Positions 11,375-22,143 of a stretch of DNA of 64,000 nt are shown one piece after another; the first letter of the stretch is position 1; each line of letters opens with the position of its first letter. Position numbers and translations under genes: made by a program. This DNA is from Argyresthia goedartella (lineage: Eukaryota; Arthropoda; Insecta; Lepidoptera; Argyresthiidae). The stretch spans positions 28,490,001 through 28,554,000 of the forward strand of contig OX463824.1 in assembly GCA_949825045.1 (NCBI GenBank), written 5' to 3'. Under the pieces are notes generated by a model, which worked only from the letters and a program-made list of their open reading frames with translations, made no database searches and was not told where the DNA came from.

Positions 11375-13065
11375 AATGCTCTAATATTTCATCTCGAGTA
11401 ACTTGACATATTTTCGACTCTAGAAACATCTCAAAGATGGCAGACAGTCAGTCGAGGAGCATCTTCTGAAGTATTTTTAGCTCAAAGCATCGAGCAGCTT
11501 TGACTTCACACGGTTTCTGACGCAGGGACTCTGAATTACGTAATCTGCATTGCATTGCATACCTATCTGCTTAGGGTGAGGTCAAATTCAAAACCGGGTT
11601 TCCCAAATCTCCAGTTTATGCTCTGATTTCAGTAAACGCCACGCTTATTTCTATTCGTCGTCTTCTCTCCTTGCTGTTTCCTATCTCCTTCTGGCCTTGG
11701 CACATAAATCTATTAATATTCTATTACTGTACTCTCGCTGCCCAAAATGTCTCTCTTGATACTATAGTCGGGGGTCTTGGTGTTGATTCTACTATGTGTA
11801 AGTAAAACAGCGATAGGCAAGTGACAGAGCTCACTTGCCTATAGCTGTGCTGTCAGTGCCCAAATAAAAATTTCTATAATAGATTTCACAGAAAAGGGGG
11901 AAGCAGTATTTTACCAGAGCATTTATGGGGTGCATAGGGGAAAAGTTTTGGTTATATTTTACTTAGGTTGACAACACCATGATACAATGATAAAGTAGGC
12001 ATGGATCGCTATACCAACTGTACAATGGTCTTTCAAATCCACACTTCGTCATAATCCAATTATATACGTTACTTGATAGGATGGACTGGTGCAGATACAC
12101 GAAGCCAGTGGCGCTGGCGCCAGTCCAGCAGACAAGCCGGACGGCCCAATAGGCCGGCTGCCAGCACTTGGTAATCTGTTTATATGAGGCCAATAACAAG
12201 CCAGCGCTGGCTAGCTTAACCTCTTGAATACCACCGACGCCACTTTTCCGTTATAGGTTTTAAATTTTATTACCATGGCAAAATTGCGACCCGTCCCAAC
12301 ACCTTCAGTTTTTGAGAGTTAAGTTAGGACAGTGACGTGATGTAGTGAATAATCCTTTCCTATCGGCAAAACTCGGAACCACGATAACACCCGAATGGTG
12401 CCGATGTGTCTATGAATTACTGTATTATTAAATTACGTGTAGGTATCAAATAAATCGCATACTTTATTTATCAATATCAAATGTCAAATTGCCCGTTTGA
12501 CGTATATTACACTGAGATGTTAAAACCACCACGATTCTATCATATAAAGAATTCGTTAGGTAAACAAAAATATAACTAGTTAATAAAAAAAAATATATAT
12601 AAAATAAATAAATATTGAAAATAACTTCGCAGGCTTGCCGATCTAAACGTTTCCCTTTTCTTAGTGCTTTCGGCATGTCTGTTATAAATTGTTAATGTGG
12701 ATCGAATAAAATCAATGTTTATTATTTACAAAAATGACAGACAAGAGTGAAATGTAAAGTCAAAAAAAAAATATAGGTGGCCTGCATTAATACACGAGTC
12801 CATGAAGTTTATCACAAAATCTAACATAAATATCAACAAAATATTTCTGTGGTATTAACTACTCTATATAGATACTTCCTCTTGCAATGCGACCGTTCCC
12901 TACGTTGTCTCGATGGGTACTGAGTGCGAGTGAAGTAGTAAGACAAAAACGAACATTTCCGAGAAAATACGAAAGGAAAGGATTATTCACTACATCTTGT
13001 AGTATGGATTTGACAGAACTAGACCTCTATACCTGTATAATTGTATCATGGACAACACCATTCAC
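11375..13065. other. No gene; flank of host exon
   Basis: AT-rich with one GC-rich inverted-repeat patch at about 12100-12215 (GGCGCTGGCGCCAG, CAAGCCAGCGCTGGCTAGC). No TE coding remnant is recognised. 12887-13065 has plus-strand ORFs that overlap the host exon antisense and are not supported as genes. This stretch would lie in the downstream intron if the 13.1-kb exon is real. Confidence 0.4.
11807..11847. repeat. Imperfect palindrome, 17-bp arms
   Basis: CAGCGATAGGCAAGTGA pairs with TCACTTGCCTATAGCTG with one mismatch around a CAGAGC loop. It lies 0.43 kb from the previous palindrome; both may be cores of tiny foldback elements. Confidence 0.85.
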
Positions 13066-13271
13066 CTCATCTCGTGGTCGCTCTTGGCCAGCATCCACAC
13101 GACCCGGCTCGGGTCCCGCCTGGAGCCCAGCGCCATGAGCTGCGACAGCCGCCCGCCGGGGGGCAGCGCCGGCCGCCGCGGCACCTGCCCCGTCCAGCTG
13201 GCGATGGCGAGCATCTCAGGGCACTCCTTCACCAGCTGCTTCTGGGTTGCAAGGCACTTGCCGGTCGCGTC
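13066..13271 (-). CDS. Host-gene internal exon (unidentified product), 68 codons plus 2 nt
   Basis: On the minus strand a 206-nt block is open in one frame, starting D-A-T-G-K-C-L-A-T-Q and ending A-K-S-D-H-E-M. It is bounded by an acceptor (CCGGCCAACCCGCAG, with a CTAAC branch-like site upstream) and a donor (ATGAG then GTGAAT). 65 of 68 codons end in G or C, in sharp contrast to the AT-rich flanks, and the two splice sites match this frame (start phase 0, two bases left over). This is strong evidence of a constrained protein-coding exon. I do not recognise the protein; the piece is Pro/Gly/Arg-rich in the middle (WTGQVPRRPALPPGG) and otherwise helix-like. The rest of the gene must lie outside or in unrecognised exons, with TE-filled introns on both sides. 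Confidence 0.72.
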
Positions 13272-13469
13272 CTGCGGGTTGGCCGGTAGTTAGCGTATAT
13301 TTTCAAAGACAGGTTACTTAAGAGGACACCGGCGAAGCTTTCAACAGCTGTAAAAGTCTCTGGACCGGACCCAGTCGGTAGCCTGATGTCTGCTATAGAA
13401 TATATAGAAGCCTGGATTTATGCAGAAAAAAGTGTACAGTATGCGGCCATTAAAATATTGTATCTATAC

Positions 13470-13905
13470 ACGTATCATAAACCCTCTTTACTGCGTCTAA
13501 AACCGCACGTTAAGACCAGCATAATGTAAAACTATTTTGTAAAATTTCATTTATTATCTGAAAATTTGTACATTATGACGATAATGTACAAACATTTGTC
13601 AAATTATGACATTAAAATTTAGAACACCGACGCCCGCCTGCGTGCCGCCCCTAGTTTGTCTGTGAAGTTGGTACTACTGAACAAGCTAAACAACTGCAAA
13701 GATCAATGCTACAATGCCGGTCGAACATGCGGTTCCTGAACACATCAAAGAGAGCTTATGATATGAGAGTGTAGATAAACTAGTGTATGTAACTGTACAC
13801 AATTAGGCATTAAAACTCTCGAGTGATATTATTATGAAACTCGCCTTCGGCTCGTTTAATAAACCCACCTTCGAGTATTAATGCCCTCCATTATGTAGCA
13901 GTCTA
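13470..13905 (-). repeat. Repeat R, copy 2 (inverted)
   Basis: Carries the R landmarks in reverse: CACGTATCATAAACCCTCTT, GACGCCCGCCTGCGTGCCGC and CACATCAAAGAGAGCTTATG, then the ACTCTCGAGTGATATTATTATG segment. It is inverted relative to copies 1, 3, 4 and 5. Confidence 0.75.
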
Positions 13906-14681
13906 TACTACTATAAAAAGTTACCTGACGATATAAAACAATATGAAAAATGTGTAGTATTTAAGAGCAAATTGACAAACTTGTTAATGACATATTGTTT
14001 TTATAGTGTGCGTGATTTTTTAGACAGTGAAACTTGCTAAAATTTTAAATCATATGGCATATAGTATGTATATTAATCATATTTTTTCACCCACTGACAT
14101 GTTATATTTAAGAATATTCCCTCCTGTATGGTATGTATAGTATAACTGATAATTTATAAATATTTGTACACCGTATTATGCGGTAAAATACACTGCACAA
14201 ATTTTTAAAGTACTGAACATAACACCCATACTGTATACGTGTATTTAAGCAAATAAACGATTTGATTTGATTTGATACTTATGCTGTTTAAATCTGGTGC
14301 TGGATCCGCTCGCCACGAACCATTGGGACCACCCTCCCAAGGGAGGCGCGCCGCATTGGTTGTTAAACCATGGGCTAGGGTGACATCATCATCATTATGT
14401 ATTTTTTTATTCACTTTTATTTCTAGTCTTGACCTCCCTCCGTACTCTGACATTATCTCCTCGTGAGTGAATGTTATTTTTTAACCTAGTAGATACCGCC
14501 CAAATAATATTTATCTAATAATTTTGATTGAATTGATCTTCTTATTTTTTTATCTTATTTATAAGACGTTTCGGATTTTCTTCTTTTTATATAGATTTGT
14601 ATCTTTCACTCATCTCTCTTACCACGACTGTGACTTTTCTCACATCTTTCCATTCTCGATTATTTAATTTCTATTTTACAA
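13906..14681. other. No gene; old LINE-like tail near 14240-14460
   Basis: An AAGCAAATAAACGATTTGATTTGATTTGAT tract at about 14245-14275 is the kind of repeat-tailed 3' end left by non-LTR elements. 14300-14460 continues with GC-richer sequence of unknown origin. No ORF is supported. Confidence 0.4.
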
Positions 14682-14861
14682 CACAGAGGCCTAGACTCTG
14701 ATGGCCTTACTTATAAAAAAATCACTGTTAAACTTATACAGTGTTTTGTCCTTTTCATACGTCGAGTAAATGTCAAATGTCAAAGCAAGACAAAACACTG
14801 TATAAGTTATACTGTGAATAACTTCTTCTATTAGTAAGGCCGTGAAGCTCTGTGGGAAACT
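14682..14861. mobile_element. Foldback MITE, about 180 bp
   Basis: Two arms pair across the element: CACAGAGG...GGCCTTACTTAT on the left against AGTAAGGCC...CTCTGTGG on the right, with a perfect inner pair ACTTATACAGTGTTTTGTC / GACAAAACACTGTATAAGT. There is no coding content, and target duplication could not be resolved by eye. Confidence 0.7.
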
Positions 14862-15695
14862 GTAATCGAAAAATCATAATTTGACAATCCCAAACTCAGC
14901 CTTTATCCAATATTAATATGGGACTTTATCATGCCTGAACTACTACCATATCGGCCCTAAAAGTAAATCTGCGACTACATACATACTATCTATTACGCGT
15001 TCCATTACACGCTCCAGAGGGGTTGAAGGCAAAGTCAATAACCACAGTAGGTAGGTTCTTCGTCGAATTCGCTCTAATTGGAAAACTTCGCCGCGATCCA
15101 GCACCAGCACAATGACGGCAATTGATTTAGAAAGACGACCGCTGTGTTAATAGGTCTTCCAATTTCATTGAGAAAAGATCGCCAACCTTAGGCCCTCCGC
15201 ACACGGAACCAGTCAAATTAATTAATGTGTCATGAGACGGACTAAAATATACCAGTGCTAGATTAGTATCAGCGTTGATAACACTTCCGGAACATCCACA
15301 CCACACAACACAACTACAGTAACTCATCCTGCTTAGTGGGCAACCTGCCCGAAACCCGAACCCAAGGCCTTGGTCGTAGGGCTAAGCAGGTACACAGTAC
15401 ACTCACTCACCCCACATAAATGTTGCCATATTCACACATTTTTGAAGCATTTTTGCAATTTTAATTTTTCTTTGTTTTACTTATTTACTTTACTACTATA
15501 TACTACTTTACTTTATTACCCTAATTGAAAGTTTATAGATCGCACTGATTCGTAATTGGCATTTAATGTTTTTAATATTGATTGTATTATTTATTTAAAT
15601 ATGTTGTGAATTAGCAAATAAACAAATGAAATGAAATGAAAGGAGACTCAAGTTTGAAACGCGTACCATACGCGTGAGGTGATACGAATATAATA
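14862..15695. other. No gene recognised
   Basis: A minus-strand 66-codon ORF (15127-15327) has no recognisable motif and no clear splice sites. 15340-15410 is a GC-richer patch. 15590-15640 is a short AAATGAAATGAAATG tail suggesting an old retroelement end. Confidence 0.4.
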
Positions 15696-16026
15696 TGTCA
15701 CCGGAAGATAGTCAAAACCGTAACTAACGCGGTAGTTGATCAACTGATAGTAAACCAGACCGACAGAGATTAGAATTTACGTTTATTTTGTTCCTACATG
15801 TCAACCTAACACGAACATTATTCGGGGGCTTCGCTGCGCTCGCCCTCTCTAGTCTTCACCTAAGCTGCCGCAGTGTTTGCCCTGGTATTTCGTTTATAAT
15901 TCAAGTTTAAACCAGTTTACGCAGTAAGCAGTACGCTACAGTATACTATCTGTCGATAGTTGACCAACTTACGAGAAAAAAACCGTTAGTTGATCAACTA
16001 ACGGTTTTGACTATCTTACGGTGACA
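15696..16026. mobile_element. MITE-A, copy 1
   Basis: 331 bp with terminal inverted repeats TGTCACCGGAAGATAGTCAA at the left and its near-inverse at the right, plus subterminal palindromes such as GTTAGTTGATCAACTAAC. The centre has GGGGGCTTCGCTGCGCTCGC, CTTCACCTAAGCTGCCGCAG and TGCCCTGGTATTTCGT. Other copies are at 44775-45159 and 61397-61750. It is non-coding and dependent on a transposase elsewhere. Confidence 0.82.
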
Positions 16027-16427
16027 TGTGTATAAAATGAATACGAATGTTAACGAAAGTGACAGCGTTAATTACTTCCACATAAGAAAGAAGAGAGAGC
16101 GCAAACAATGCGCTCGACTCAAACTAAAACAAACTCGAGTCGCTTTCGAGTAGTCGCGTGTGCGGAAGGCCTTAGATAATATCACAGATATATAAAGGGA
16201 AACAATTACATGGTCACAATATCTGTTCGCCTGTAAAAACTGGTAACAAATATGTCTGTAGTTGAGTTTCACAGAACAGAATACTAAATAAATGAAAATA
16301 AATAAAATATTCTTTGTTATCTTTATCTAAAGTCAGGTTTGTTAGGTCACAACTTTTTATTACAACCTGCAGCCGAAGCGAAACGGAGCGGAGCGAGGCG
16401 ACCTCATGTAGTTTAGTATAGAATAGG

Positions 16428-17164
16428 GTGGAGCATTTTGGTGAACATTTAGTAAATTCAATAATACCGACAAGAAAAGACAACTTCGACTTATCACCCC
16501 ACGAATTTAGAGATGCCCTGGCCATAAGATACCACCGCACACCAATCTCCATGCCTGCGACTTGCGACGGCTGCGGCAATGACAACTTCAACGTGGACCA
16601 CGCCTTGTGCTGCAAAACAGGTGGCCTTATCACACGCAGACATAATGAAATAAGGGATCTTTTCTGTGAACTGTGCCAGCAAGCCTGGGGAAACGTCACG
16701 AAAGAGCCAGTCATCTCCGAAGGAGATACTGGGCTGCGCGGAGACTTGGCTTGTCGGGGGGTATGGCTTGCCCAGAGGGAGGCGTTATTTGATATCCGTG
16801 TCATAGACACCGACGCTCCCTCCCACGCATCACGTCCCGTAGCGGCTGTCCTTCGTTCAGCTGAAGAAGAAAAGAAAAGGAAGTACTGCACCCATGCGAG
16901 ACGCGCCACACCACCTTCACCCCTTTAGTAACCTCTGTCGAAGGAGTTTTTGCTCCACAAACGATATCATTCACTAAACACCTCGCCGAAACGCTGGCGG
17001 ACCTCTGGAACCGGACCCCTGCCACAATAATGGGCTGGCTACGAGCAAGAATTCAAACCGCCATCATCAGGGCTAGCAGCATGTGCATCCGCGGCACCCG
17101 CCATGGGTGGAGTCGCACAGGCCTATATGAGGATGGAGCGGCAGTCCCACACGTACTGTCTTGA
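16428..17164 (+). pseudogene. Retroelement C-terminal remnant: zinc-knuckle plus endonuclease-like domain
   Basis: The first frame (16428-16928) encodes CDGCGNDNFNVDHALCC, a Cys/His cluster, then GGLITRRHNEIRD and GDLACRGVWLAQREALFDIR followed by VIDTDAPSH. This D...FDIRV.DTD pattern looks like a PD-(D/E)XK restriction-like nuclease of the sort fused to some retroelement polymerases. The homologous text continues in another frame from about 16920 (IMGWLRARIQTAIIRASSMC) to a stop near 17164, so one or more frameshifts broke it. No RT domain is present upstream: the copy is 5'-truncated. The exact clade is uncertain. Confidence 0.6.
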
Positions 17165-17456
17165 ACTAGAATGAAATATCTTATTTATATTCTCTGTACT
17201 TATTTTCATGAATCTTTTGCTTAATAAACGTTCTTGGTATCATTGTTACATTTAGTAAATTTGGGATGAAAATGTATTAAGTTGCATTTTTTTCTAAATT
17301 TGATAAACCGTTAAAATCCATTCTTCTTCTTCTAGTGCCTCTCCACTTCTAAAGGTTGGCAGTCAGCTCTGAGAATCCTCTCTTTCACACACATACAAAC
17401 CACTCTATCACAAAACAACATGCACGTATAATGTGTCCGTGTTATAGTTACTAAAT
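17165..17456. other. Spacer between retroelement remnant and DIRS element
   Basis: Contains AATAAACGTTCTTGG, a polyadenylation-like site that may be the tail of the preceding remnant, and AT-rich DNA. Confidence 0.4.
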
Positions 17457-17463
17457 ATTATGC

Positions 17464-17602
17464 TGTATCTTCGTCCGAGGGATTTCTTTAAATACCACAT
17501 GTAGTATCGGGCCTAGTTGTCGCCGTTCCACACTAATTTGAGACTTTTTTTTTTTTTTTATAAACTACCTACTACCACCAACTACCCAGGCGTCGCTCCA
17601 TT
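17464..17602 (+). repeat. DIRS left inverted terminal repeat
   Basis: Pairs with 22338-22474 almost throughout: CTTCGTCCGAGGGATTTC, CACATGTAGTATCGGGCC, a T(14) tract (A(16) in the partner), and ACTACCACCAACTACCCAGG. In DIRS elements the left repeat holds the promoter for the genomic transcript. Confidence 0.93.
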
Positions 17603-17686
17603 CGCGTTCTAGTGTTCGCCGTTTTCCGCACGCGCTCATCGAATAAAAATAAAAATACTTGATATTCGTAGTTTTGAAAGGATAAA

Positions 17687-19109
17687 ATGCCGAAAAGGAA
17701 GAGTGAGCAAGAGGACTTCAAAAGTTTACGTAAGAGATTAAAGAAGTTGGAACGTCGACTTCGCCGTGACGAAAGAAATGATCGTAATAGGCGAGATAGT
17801 CGTCAGGAATATGATTCAGCTAAAACACCCACCTTGTTTGCGCAGTCGGACAATGAAGGTTAGTTAAATAGTTCCATTATAGGTATGATTCTTGTTTCAC
17901 TGTTTGTCGATGCGCCTGCGCATAGAATGTAGGTCAAGGTCAAAAGTGCAGACGACTTGTTTTGCAATACCTATGACTATTGATTATCATGATTTGGCAT
18001 TCATGGAGGGGTTTGCGTGTCTCCCTTTGGGGTTACACTACCCAAAAAATCTCCATTATGTTTCTTTGTTTGTACCTCAACTTGCGTACCCCTCTTTGGA
18101 GATGTACTGGTTGGTTATGTTTTGCGAAACAATTCTTAGGATTGTTTTTTAAACATAAAGGTACCTACCATCAAGGCCATTGCCTGGATTTTTTCCAGAC
18201 GCCCATCCAAATGTTCCTGACATACACGTCGTGGAAGTACACGCAGAGCATTCTTCTCGGGCAGCTCTGGAGGAGCCGGCCCCAACTACATCCGAAACAC
18301 ACGCCACAGAAGAGTTGGTATTCGATGATGATATCCTCGAGATCCTTGGCGCTGATCCTACTGAAGATAACGTATATGGGAAGCCATTAAACAAGGATGT
18401 TGCCGTACGTCTGGAACATTGTGCAACTAACGGTTTATCGAAGGAGATACGAAAACAACTGACAGATAAGTACCTCATACCAGAAAATTGTAAACTGATT
18501 AAAGCGCCCGCTCTTAATCTGGAAATGAAGGCGGCCACTTCAGAACTGACATTGAAAAGGGACAAAGCTATAGAGGCAAAACAGAGGCTCCTTTCGACAG
18601 CTATGACTTGCCTGGGTGAGGCAACAACAATGGTGTTAACCTCACAAGAAAAAAATCATGACCTTCTGAGGCTACTTATGGATACTGGTCGCTTACTAGG
18701 GGACTGCATGTACAGTGACTCCACCACCAGAAGGACCTTCATTCTATCGGCACTGAAAAAAGAAATGAAGGATCAAATTCAATCTACCAAGGTTGACGAA
18801 CTCTTGTTTGGTAAAGATCTGTCAGAGACGCTTAAAGCTGCCAAAACCGTGAATAAATCTGGTGCAGAACTAAAACCCCAGACCACACCCAGACCAACCG
18901 GGTCCGGACCCCGACCTTCAACATCAACTTCACAGGCAAAAAACTGGAGAGCTCCTGTCCCCCAGCAACAATACCGTCAACCATACCGACAACAGCATCC
19001 GGCAGGTCCACCGCGCTTCACGAGGCCAGCTGCGACGAGGAGTCGGCCGCCGCCATCATCGAGGACGTCGTCGCAGCATCAGCGGCCGCATCACAACCAG
19101 CGCCGCTAA
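17687..19109 (+). CDS. DIRS gag-like protein, predicted spliced (17687-17858 joined to 18199-19109)
   Basis: The ATG at 17687 opens a 172-nt exon encoding a strongly basic, coiled-coil-like start (MPKRKSEQEDFKSLRKRLKK). It ends at a donor (GAAG then GTTAGT); reading on hits a stop at once. An acceptor (GATTTTTTCCAG) precedes 18199. The phases agree exactly: one base is carried over from exon 1 and completed by two from exon 2, restoring the long frame, for 360 residues. The C-terminal part (about 240-360) is Pro/Gln/Arg-rich and suits nucleic-acid binding. The known role of DIRS gag is nucleocapsid formation. Without splicing, translation could only begin at a weak internal Met at 18180, which lies in the predicted intron's polypyrimidine tract. 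Confidence 0.8.
17859..18198 (+). other. Predicted spliceosomal intron in DIRS gag
   Basis: 340 nt, GT at 17859 and AG at 18198, with stops in the gag frame. The pyrimidine-rich ATTTTTTCCAG acceptor and GTTAGT donor are good consensus sites, and joining them keeps the reading frame. This rests on sequence only; no transcript data. Confidence 0.72.
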
Positions 19110-19393
19110 TACCGGTAAATTATGCTGGAAGCTTACCCCTATACTATGACCAATGGCTAAAAATAACTAATGATCCGGTTGTCCTGTCTTACATTCTGGG
19201 TTACAAGATACCTTTTGTTCAACCTGTTACGCAGCATAGCGTACCTCTTAATAATAATTTTTCTACTTTAGAAAAGAGTCAAATTGATGACGCAATCTCT
19301 GATTTATTATCTATAGGTGCAATTAGTAAGTGTGCTCCGTGCACAGGCCAATTTCTGTCGAGCATATTTCTCATTCCTAAATCTAACGGTAAA

Positions 19394-21013
19394 ATGCGTT
19401 TCATCTTAAACTTAAAAAGTTTAAACAAGTTTGTAGAAACTCATCATTTTAAGTTGGAGGACTTAAGGACAGCTCTGAAATTAATTTCAAGAGATGTTTA
19501 TTTGGCAAAAATAGATGTGAAAGATGCATATTTCTTCATAAGTATCCACCCAGAACACAGGAAATACTTACGCTTTCAATGGCAGGGTAACAGCAGCTCC
19601 AATTCTAAAATATTGTACCAGTTTAATGTTTTACCGTTTGGTCTTAGCACAGCACCGTATGTGTTTACCAAGGTAATGAAACCAGTAGCTAAGCTCTTGC
19701 GCACTGCAGGTTATCTCTCCACCCTGTATTTAGACGATTGGTTCCTGTTAGGAAATTCTTTCACTCAGTGCTTGGACAACATTGAAAAGACCAAATTATT
19801 ACTGACAGCACTTGGATTTATAATCAACAAAGAGAAAAGCTGCCTTGTACCCAGTAAATCGTGCATTTTCTTAGGATATTGTATAGACTCAGAAAAACTT
19901 CAGGTAAGTTTACCACATGATAAAATCTGCCGGATTCAGAAAGAGATAGATAAGTTTCTTGGTCTACAGCGTTGCAAAATAAGAGAATTTGCACAATTTA
20001 TTGGATTACTCATTTCAGCTTGTCCAGCTATTGAGTATGGCTGGATGTACACTAAATCGATAGAACGTCTAAAATTCCTTAGCTTAAAACCCAATCTTGA
20101 CTATAACGCTTACATGAATATTCCCGATTGGATTAAACCTGATTTATACTGGTGGCAAAAGGCTGTAAAAACATCGGTTTGTAAAATTAAAACCGATACG
20201 TACTGCCTAGAGATTTTCTCAGATGCCTCAACTACGGGGTGGGGGGCGGCCTGTGGGGAGCAAAGAGCTAGCGGTCCGTGGTCAGAACAGGAGCGTACAT
20301 ATCATATCAACTACCTGGAACTACTGGCAGCCTTCCTAGGATTAAAAACATTCACAATGAATTTAACAAACTGCCAAGTGTTATTAAGAGTAGATAATAC
20401 CACTGCGCTGTCTTATATTAACAGGATGGGGGGTATCCAATACCCGCATCTCACTGAAATAACAAAACAATTGTGGCAGTATTGCGAATCTAGACAATTA
20501 TTTGTTTTCGCATCCTATATAAGCTCAAAAGATAATACACTTGCGGATACAGAATCTCGAAAATTACATCCTGACATTGAATGGCAACTGTCCGATGCAG
20601 GTTTCCAACAAGTTGTTACGAAACTGGGTACACCGGAAGTAGATTTATTCGCCAGTAGAACAAATAAAAAATGTGTACAGTATATTTCTTGGACTCGAGA
20701 CCCAGACGCCATAGCGGTGAATGCCTTTACTGTCACGTGGTCTCGTTATTTCTTCTATGCTTTCCCACCCTTTTCAGTAATTTTGAAATCTCTGAGAAAG
20801 ATTATTTCTGACCAGGCCACCGGTATCATGGTGGTTCCGATGTGGCCTACGCAGCCCTGGTTTCCACTTTTTAAAAAACTTCTAGTTACGAAATTAATAA
20901 TTCTCAAGCCAGATAGAAATAACAGCTTTATCATTTCTCCCTCTTCCAGCAACCGTCAAGTTCACACGAAAATTACCCTGGCGGTCGGGGTCTTGTCAGG
21001 AAATCAATGTTGA
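19394..21013 (+). CDS. DIRS polyprotein: reverse transcriptase and RNase H
   Basis: 540-codon frame from the first in-frame Met. The same frame is open further upstream, through IPVNYAGS at about 19110, and overlaps the end of gag in the -1 frame, so the true product probably starts earlier. RT motifs: DVKDAY (41-46), LPFGLSTAP (80-88) and the active site YLDD (112-115). RNase H: SDAST with Asp277, Glu309 in NYLEL, Asp334 in RVDN and Asp385 in ADTESR, so all four catalytic acids are present. The enzyme copies the genomic RNA and degrades the template. The stop overlaps the recombinase start (ATGTTGA), suggesting coupled translation. No stop or frameshift seen. Confidence 0.93.
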   Translation: MRFILNLKSLNKFVETHHFKLEDLRTALKLISRDVYLAKIDVKDAYFFISIHPEHRKYLRFQWQGNSSSNSKILYQFNVLPFGLSTAPYVFTKVMKPVAKLLRTAGYLSTLYLDDWFLLGNSFTQCLDNIEKTKLLLTALGFIINKEKSCLVPSKSCIFLGYCIDSEKLQVSLPHDKICRIQKEIDKFLGLQRCKIREFAQFIGLLISACPAIEYGWMYTKSIERLKFLSLKPNLDYNAYMNIPDWIKPDLYWWQKAVKTSVCKIKTDTYCLEIFSDASTTGWGAACGEQRASGPWSEQERTYHINYLELLAAFLGLKTFTMNLTNCQVLLRVDNTTALSYINRMGGIQYPHLTEITKQLWQYCESRQLFVFASYISSKDNTLADTESRKLHPDIEWQLSDAGFQQVVTKLGTPEVDLFASRTNKKCVQYISWTRDPDAIAVNAFTVTWSRYFFYAFPPFSVILKSLRKIISDQATGIMVVPMWPTQPWFPLFKKLLVTKLIILKPDRNNSFIISPSSSNRQVHTKITLAVGVLSGNQC

Positions 21014-21961
21014 GGAAAGGCATATCTCCAAATGTGGCGGATATAATGGTAGAATCGTTATCATTGAATTCTTTTAATCAATACGATGTTTATTTAAAAA
21101 GATGGTATGAATATTGTAAAATTCACAACATAAGTATATTCGATGCTACCATTACTTCTGTCGCCAATTTTTTGGCGAAGCAATTTGAAGAAGGAGCTCA
21201 GTACGGTACTCTTAATTCATGTAGATCTGCACTATCGCTTTTACTGGGGGATAACTTGGGACAAAACGAAACCTTAAAAAGGTTCTTTAAGGGCGTATTC
21301 CGCATGCGGCCTCCCATGCCACGATACAATGAGACATGGGATACTTCCATTGTCCTAAATTATCTCGCCACAGTGTACCCATATGAAGATATGTCCTTAG
21401 AAAAATTAACCAAGAAAATTATTACGTTGTTGGCCTTAGTAACGGCGCATAGGGTCCAGACCATGTCACAAATTACTTTAGACAACATATCTTTTGGAAC
21501 CGAAAGAGTTACTATAAAGATTGTCGGATTAATAAAAACTTCTAGAAGTGATTCGTGTCAACCACTACTCACACTCCCTCATTTTCAAGAAAAGCCAGAG
21601 ATATGTCCTGCCAAATGCTTAGAAGCCTACATTTCCAAGACAAAGACATTGCGAAAAGACATAAAAAATCTCTTTATTAGCCTTCGAAGACCCTATGTAG
21701 CTGTAACGTCTCAGACCTTAAGTCGGTGGATTAAGGACACATTGAGGAGCAGCGGAGTGGACGTGGAACAGTTCGGTGCGCACAGCGCGCGACACGCCGC
21801 CACCTCCGCTGCCCGTCGCACTGGTGTCTCCATTGATACATTAAGAGAACCGCAGGTTGGACTGGGAGCTCAAATACTTTTTCAAATTTTATAATAGGCC
21901 TCTTTGCGATTTCACAAACAATGATGAGTTTGCACAGGCAATAATCAATCAACGTTTATAA
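21007..21961 (+). pseudogene. DIRS tyrosine recombinase, frame broken before the catalytic Tyr
   Basis: The first frame runs 295 codons (to 21894). It has an N-terminal core-binding-like region (about 1-110), the first catalytic Arg in AHRVQT (Arg149) and the HxxR box GAHSARHA (His259, Arg262). After residue 280 the frame is wrong: recognisable family text resumes one frame over near 21852 and in a third frame near 21881, where the FYNRPL segment with the nucleophilic Tyr (codon 21890-21892) is read, ending at 21961. Two single-base losses explain this; the second sits in a T run. The family integrates the circular cDNA by recombination. As read, this copy lacks its nucleophile, unless these are sequencing errors. 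Confidence 0.85.
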
Positions 21962-22143
21962 ATCTAATTTACTTTATTGTTTCACTGATTCACCTGAATA
22001 ATTTTTTACTTACTTATAACAAGTAGATAAATTAACTTATTGATGGGTTTGTAAGATAATGTTCTTTTTGATTTTGCTAAAGATACATTAATTAAATTTC
22101 AATTAATTGAAAACATTTTTCTTTTGTTATATTCTCTAAATAT

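Noticed and set aside
12887..13293. Three plus-strand ORFs of about 80 codons
   Set aside because: Antisense or frame shadows of the GC3-rich minus-strand exon; no splice sites or motif in support.
16214..16909. Minus-strand 231-codon ORF
   Set aside because: Overlaps the plus-strand Cys/His-nuclease remnant, which carries recognisable motifs.
18180..18198. Start codon for DIRS gag at 18180
   Set aside because: This Met lies in the polypyrimidine tract and acceptor of the predicted intron; the upstream ATG at 17687 with phase-matched splicing explains the frame better.
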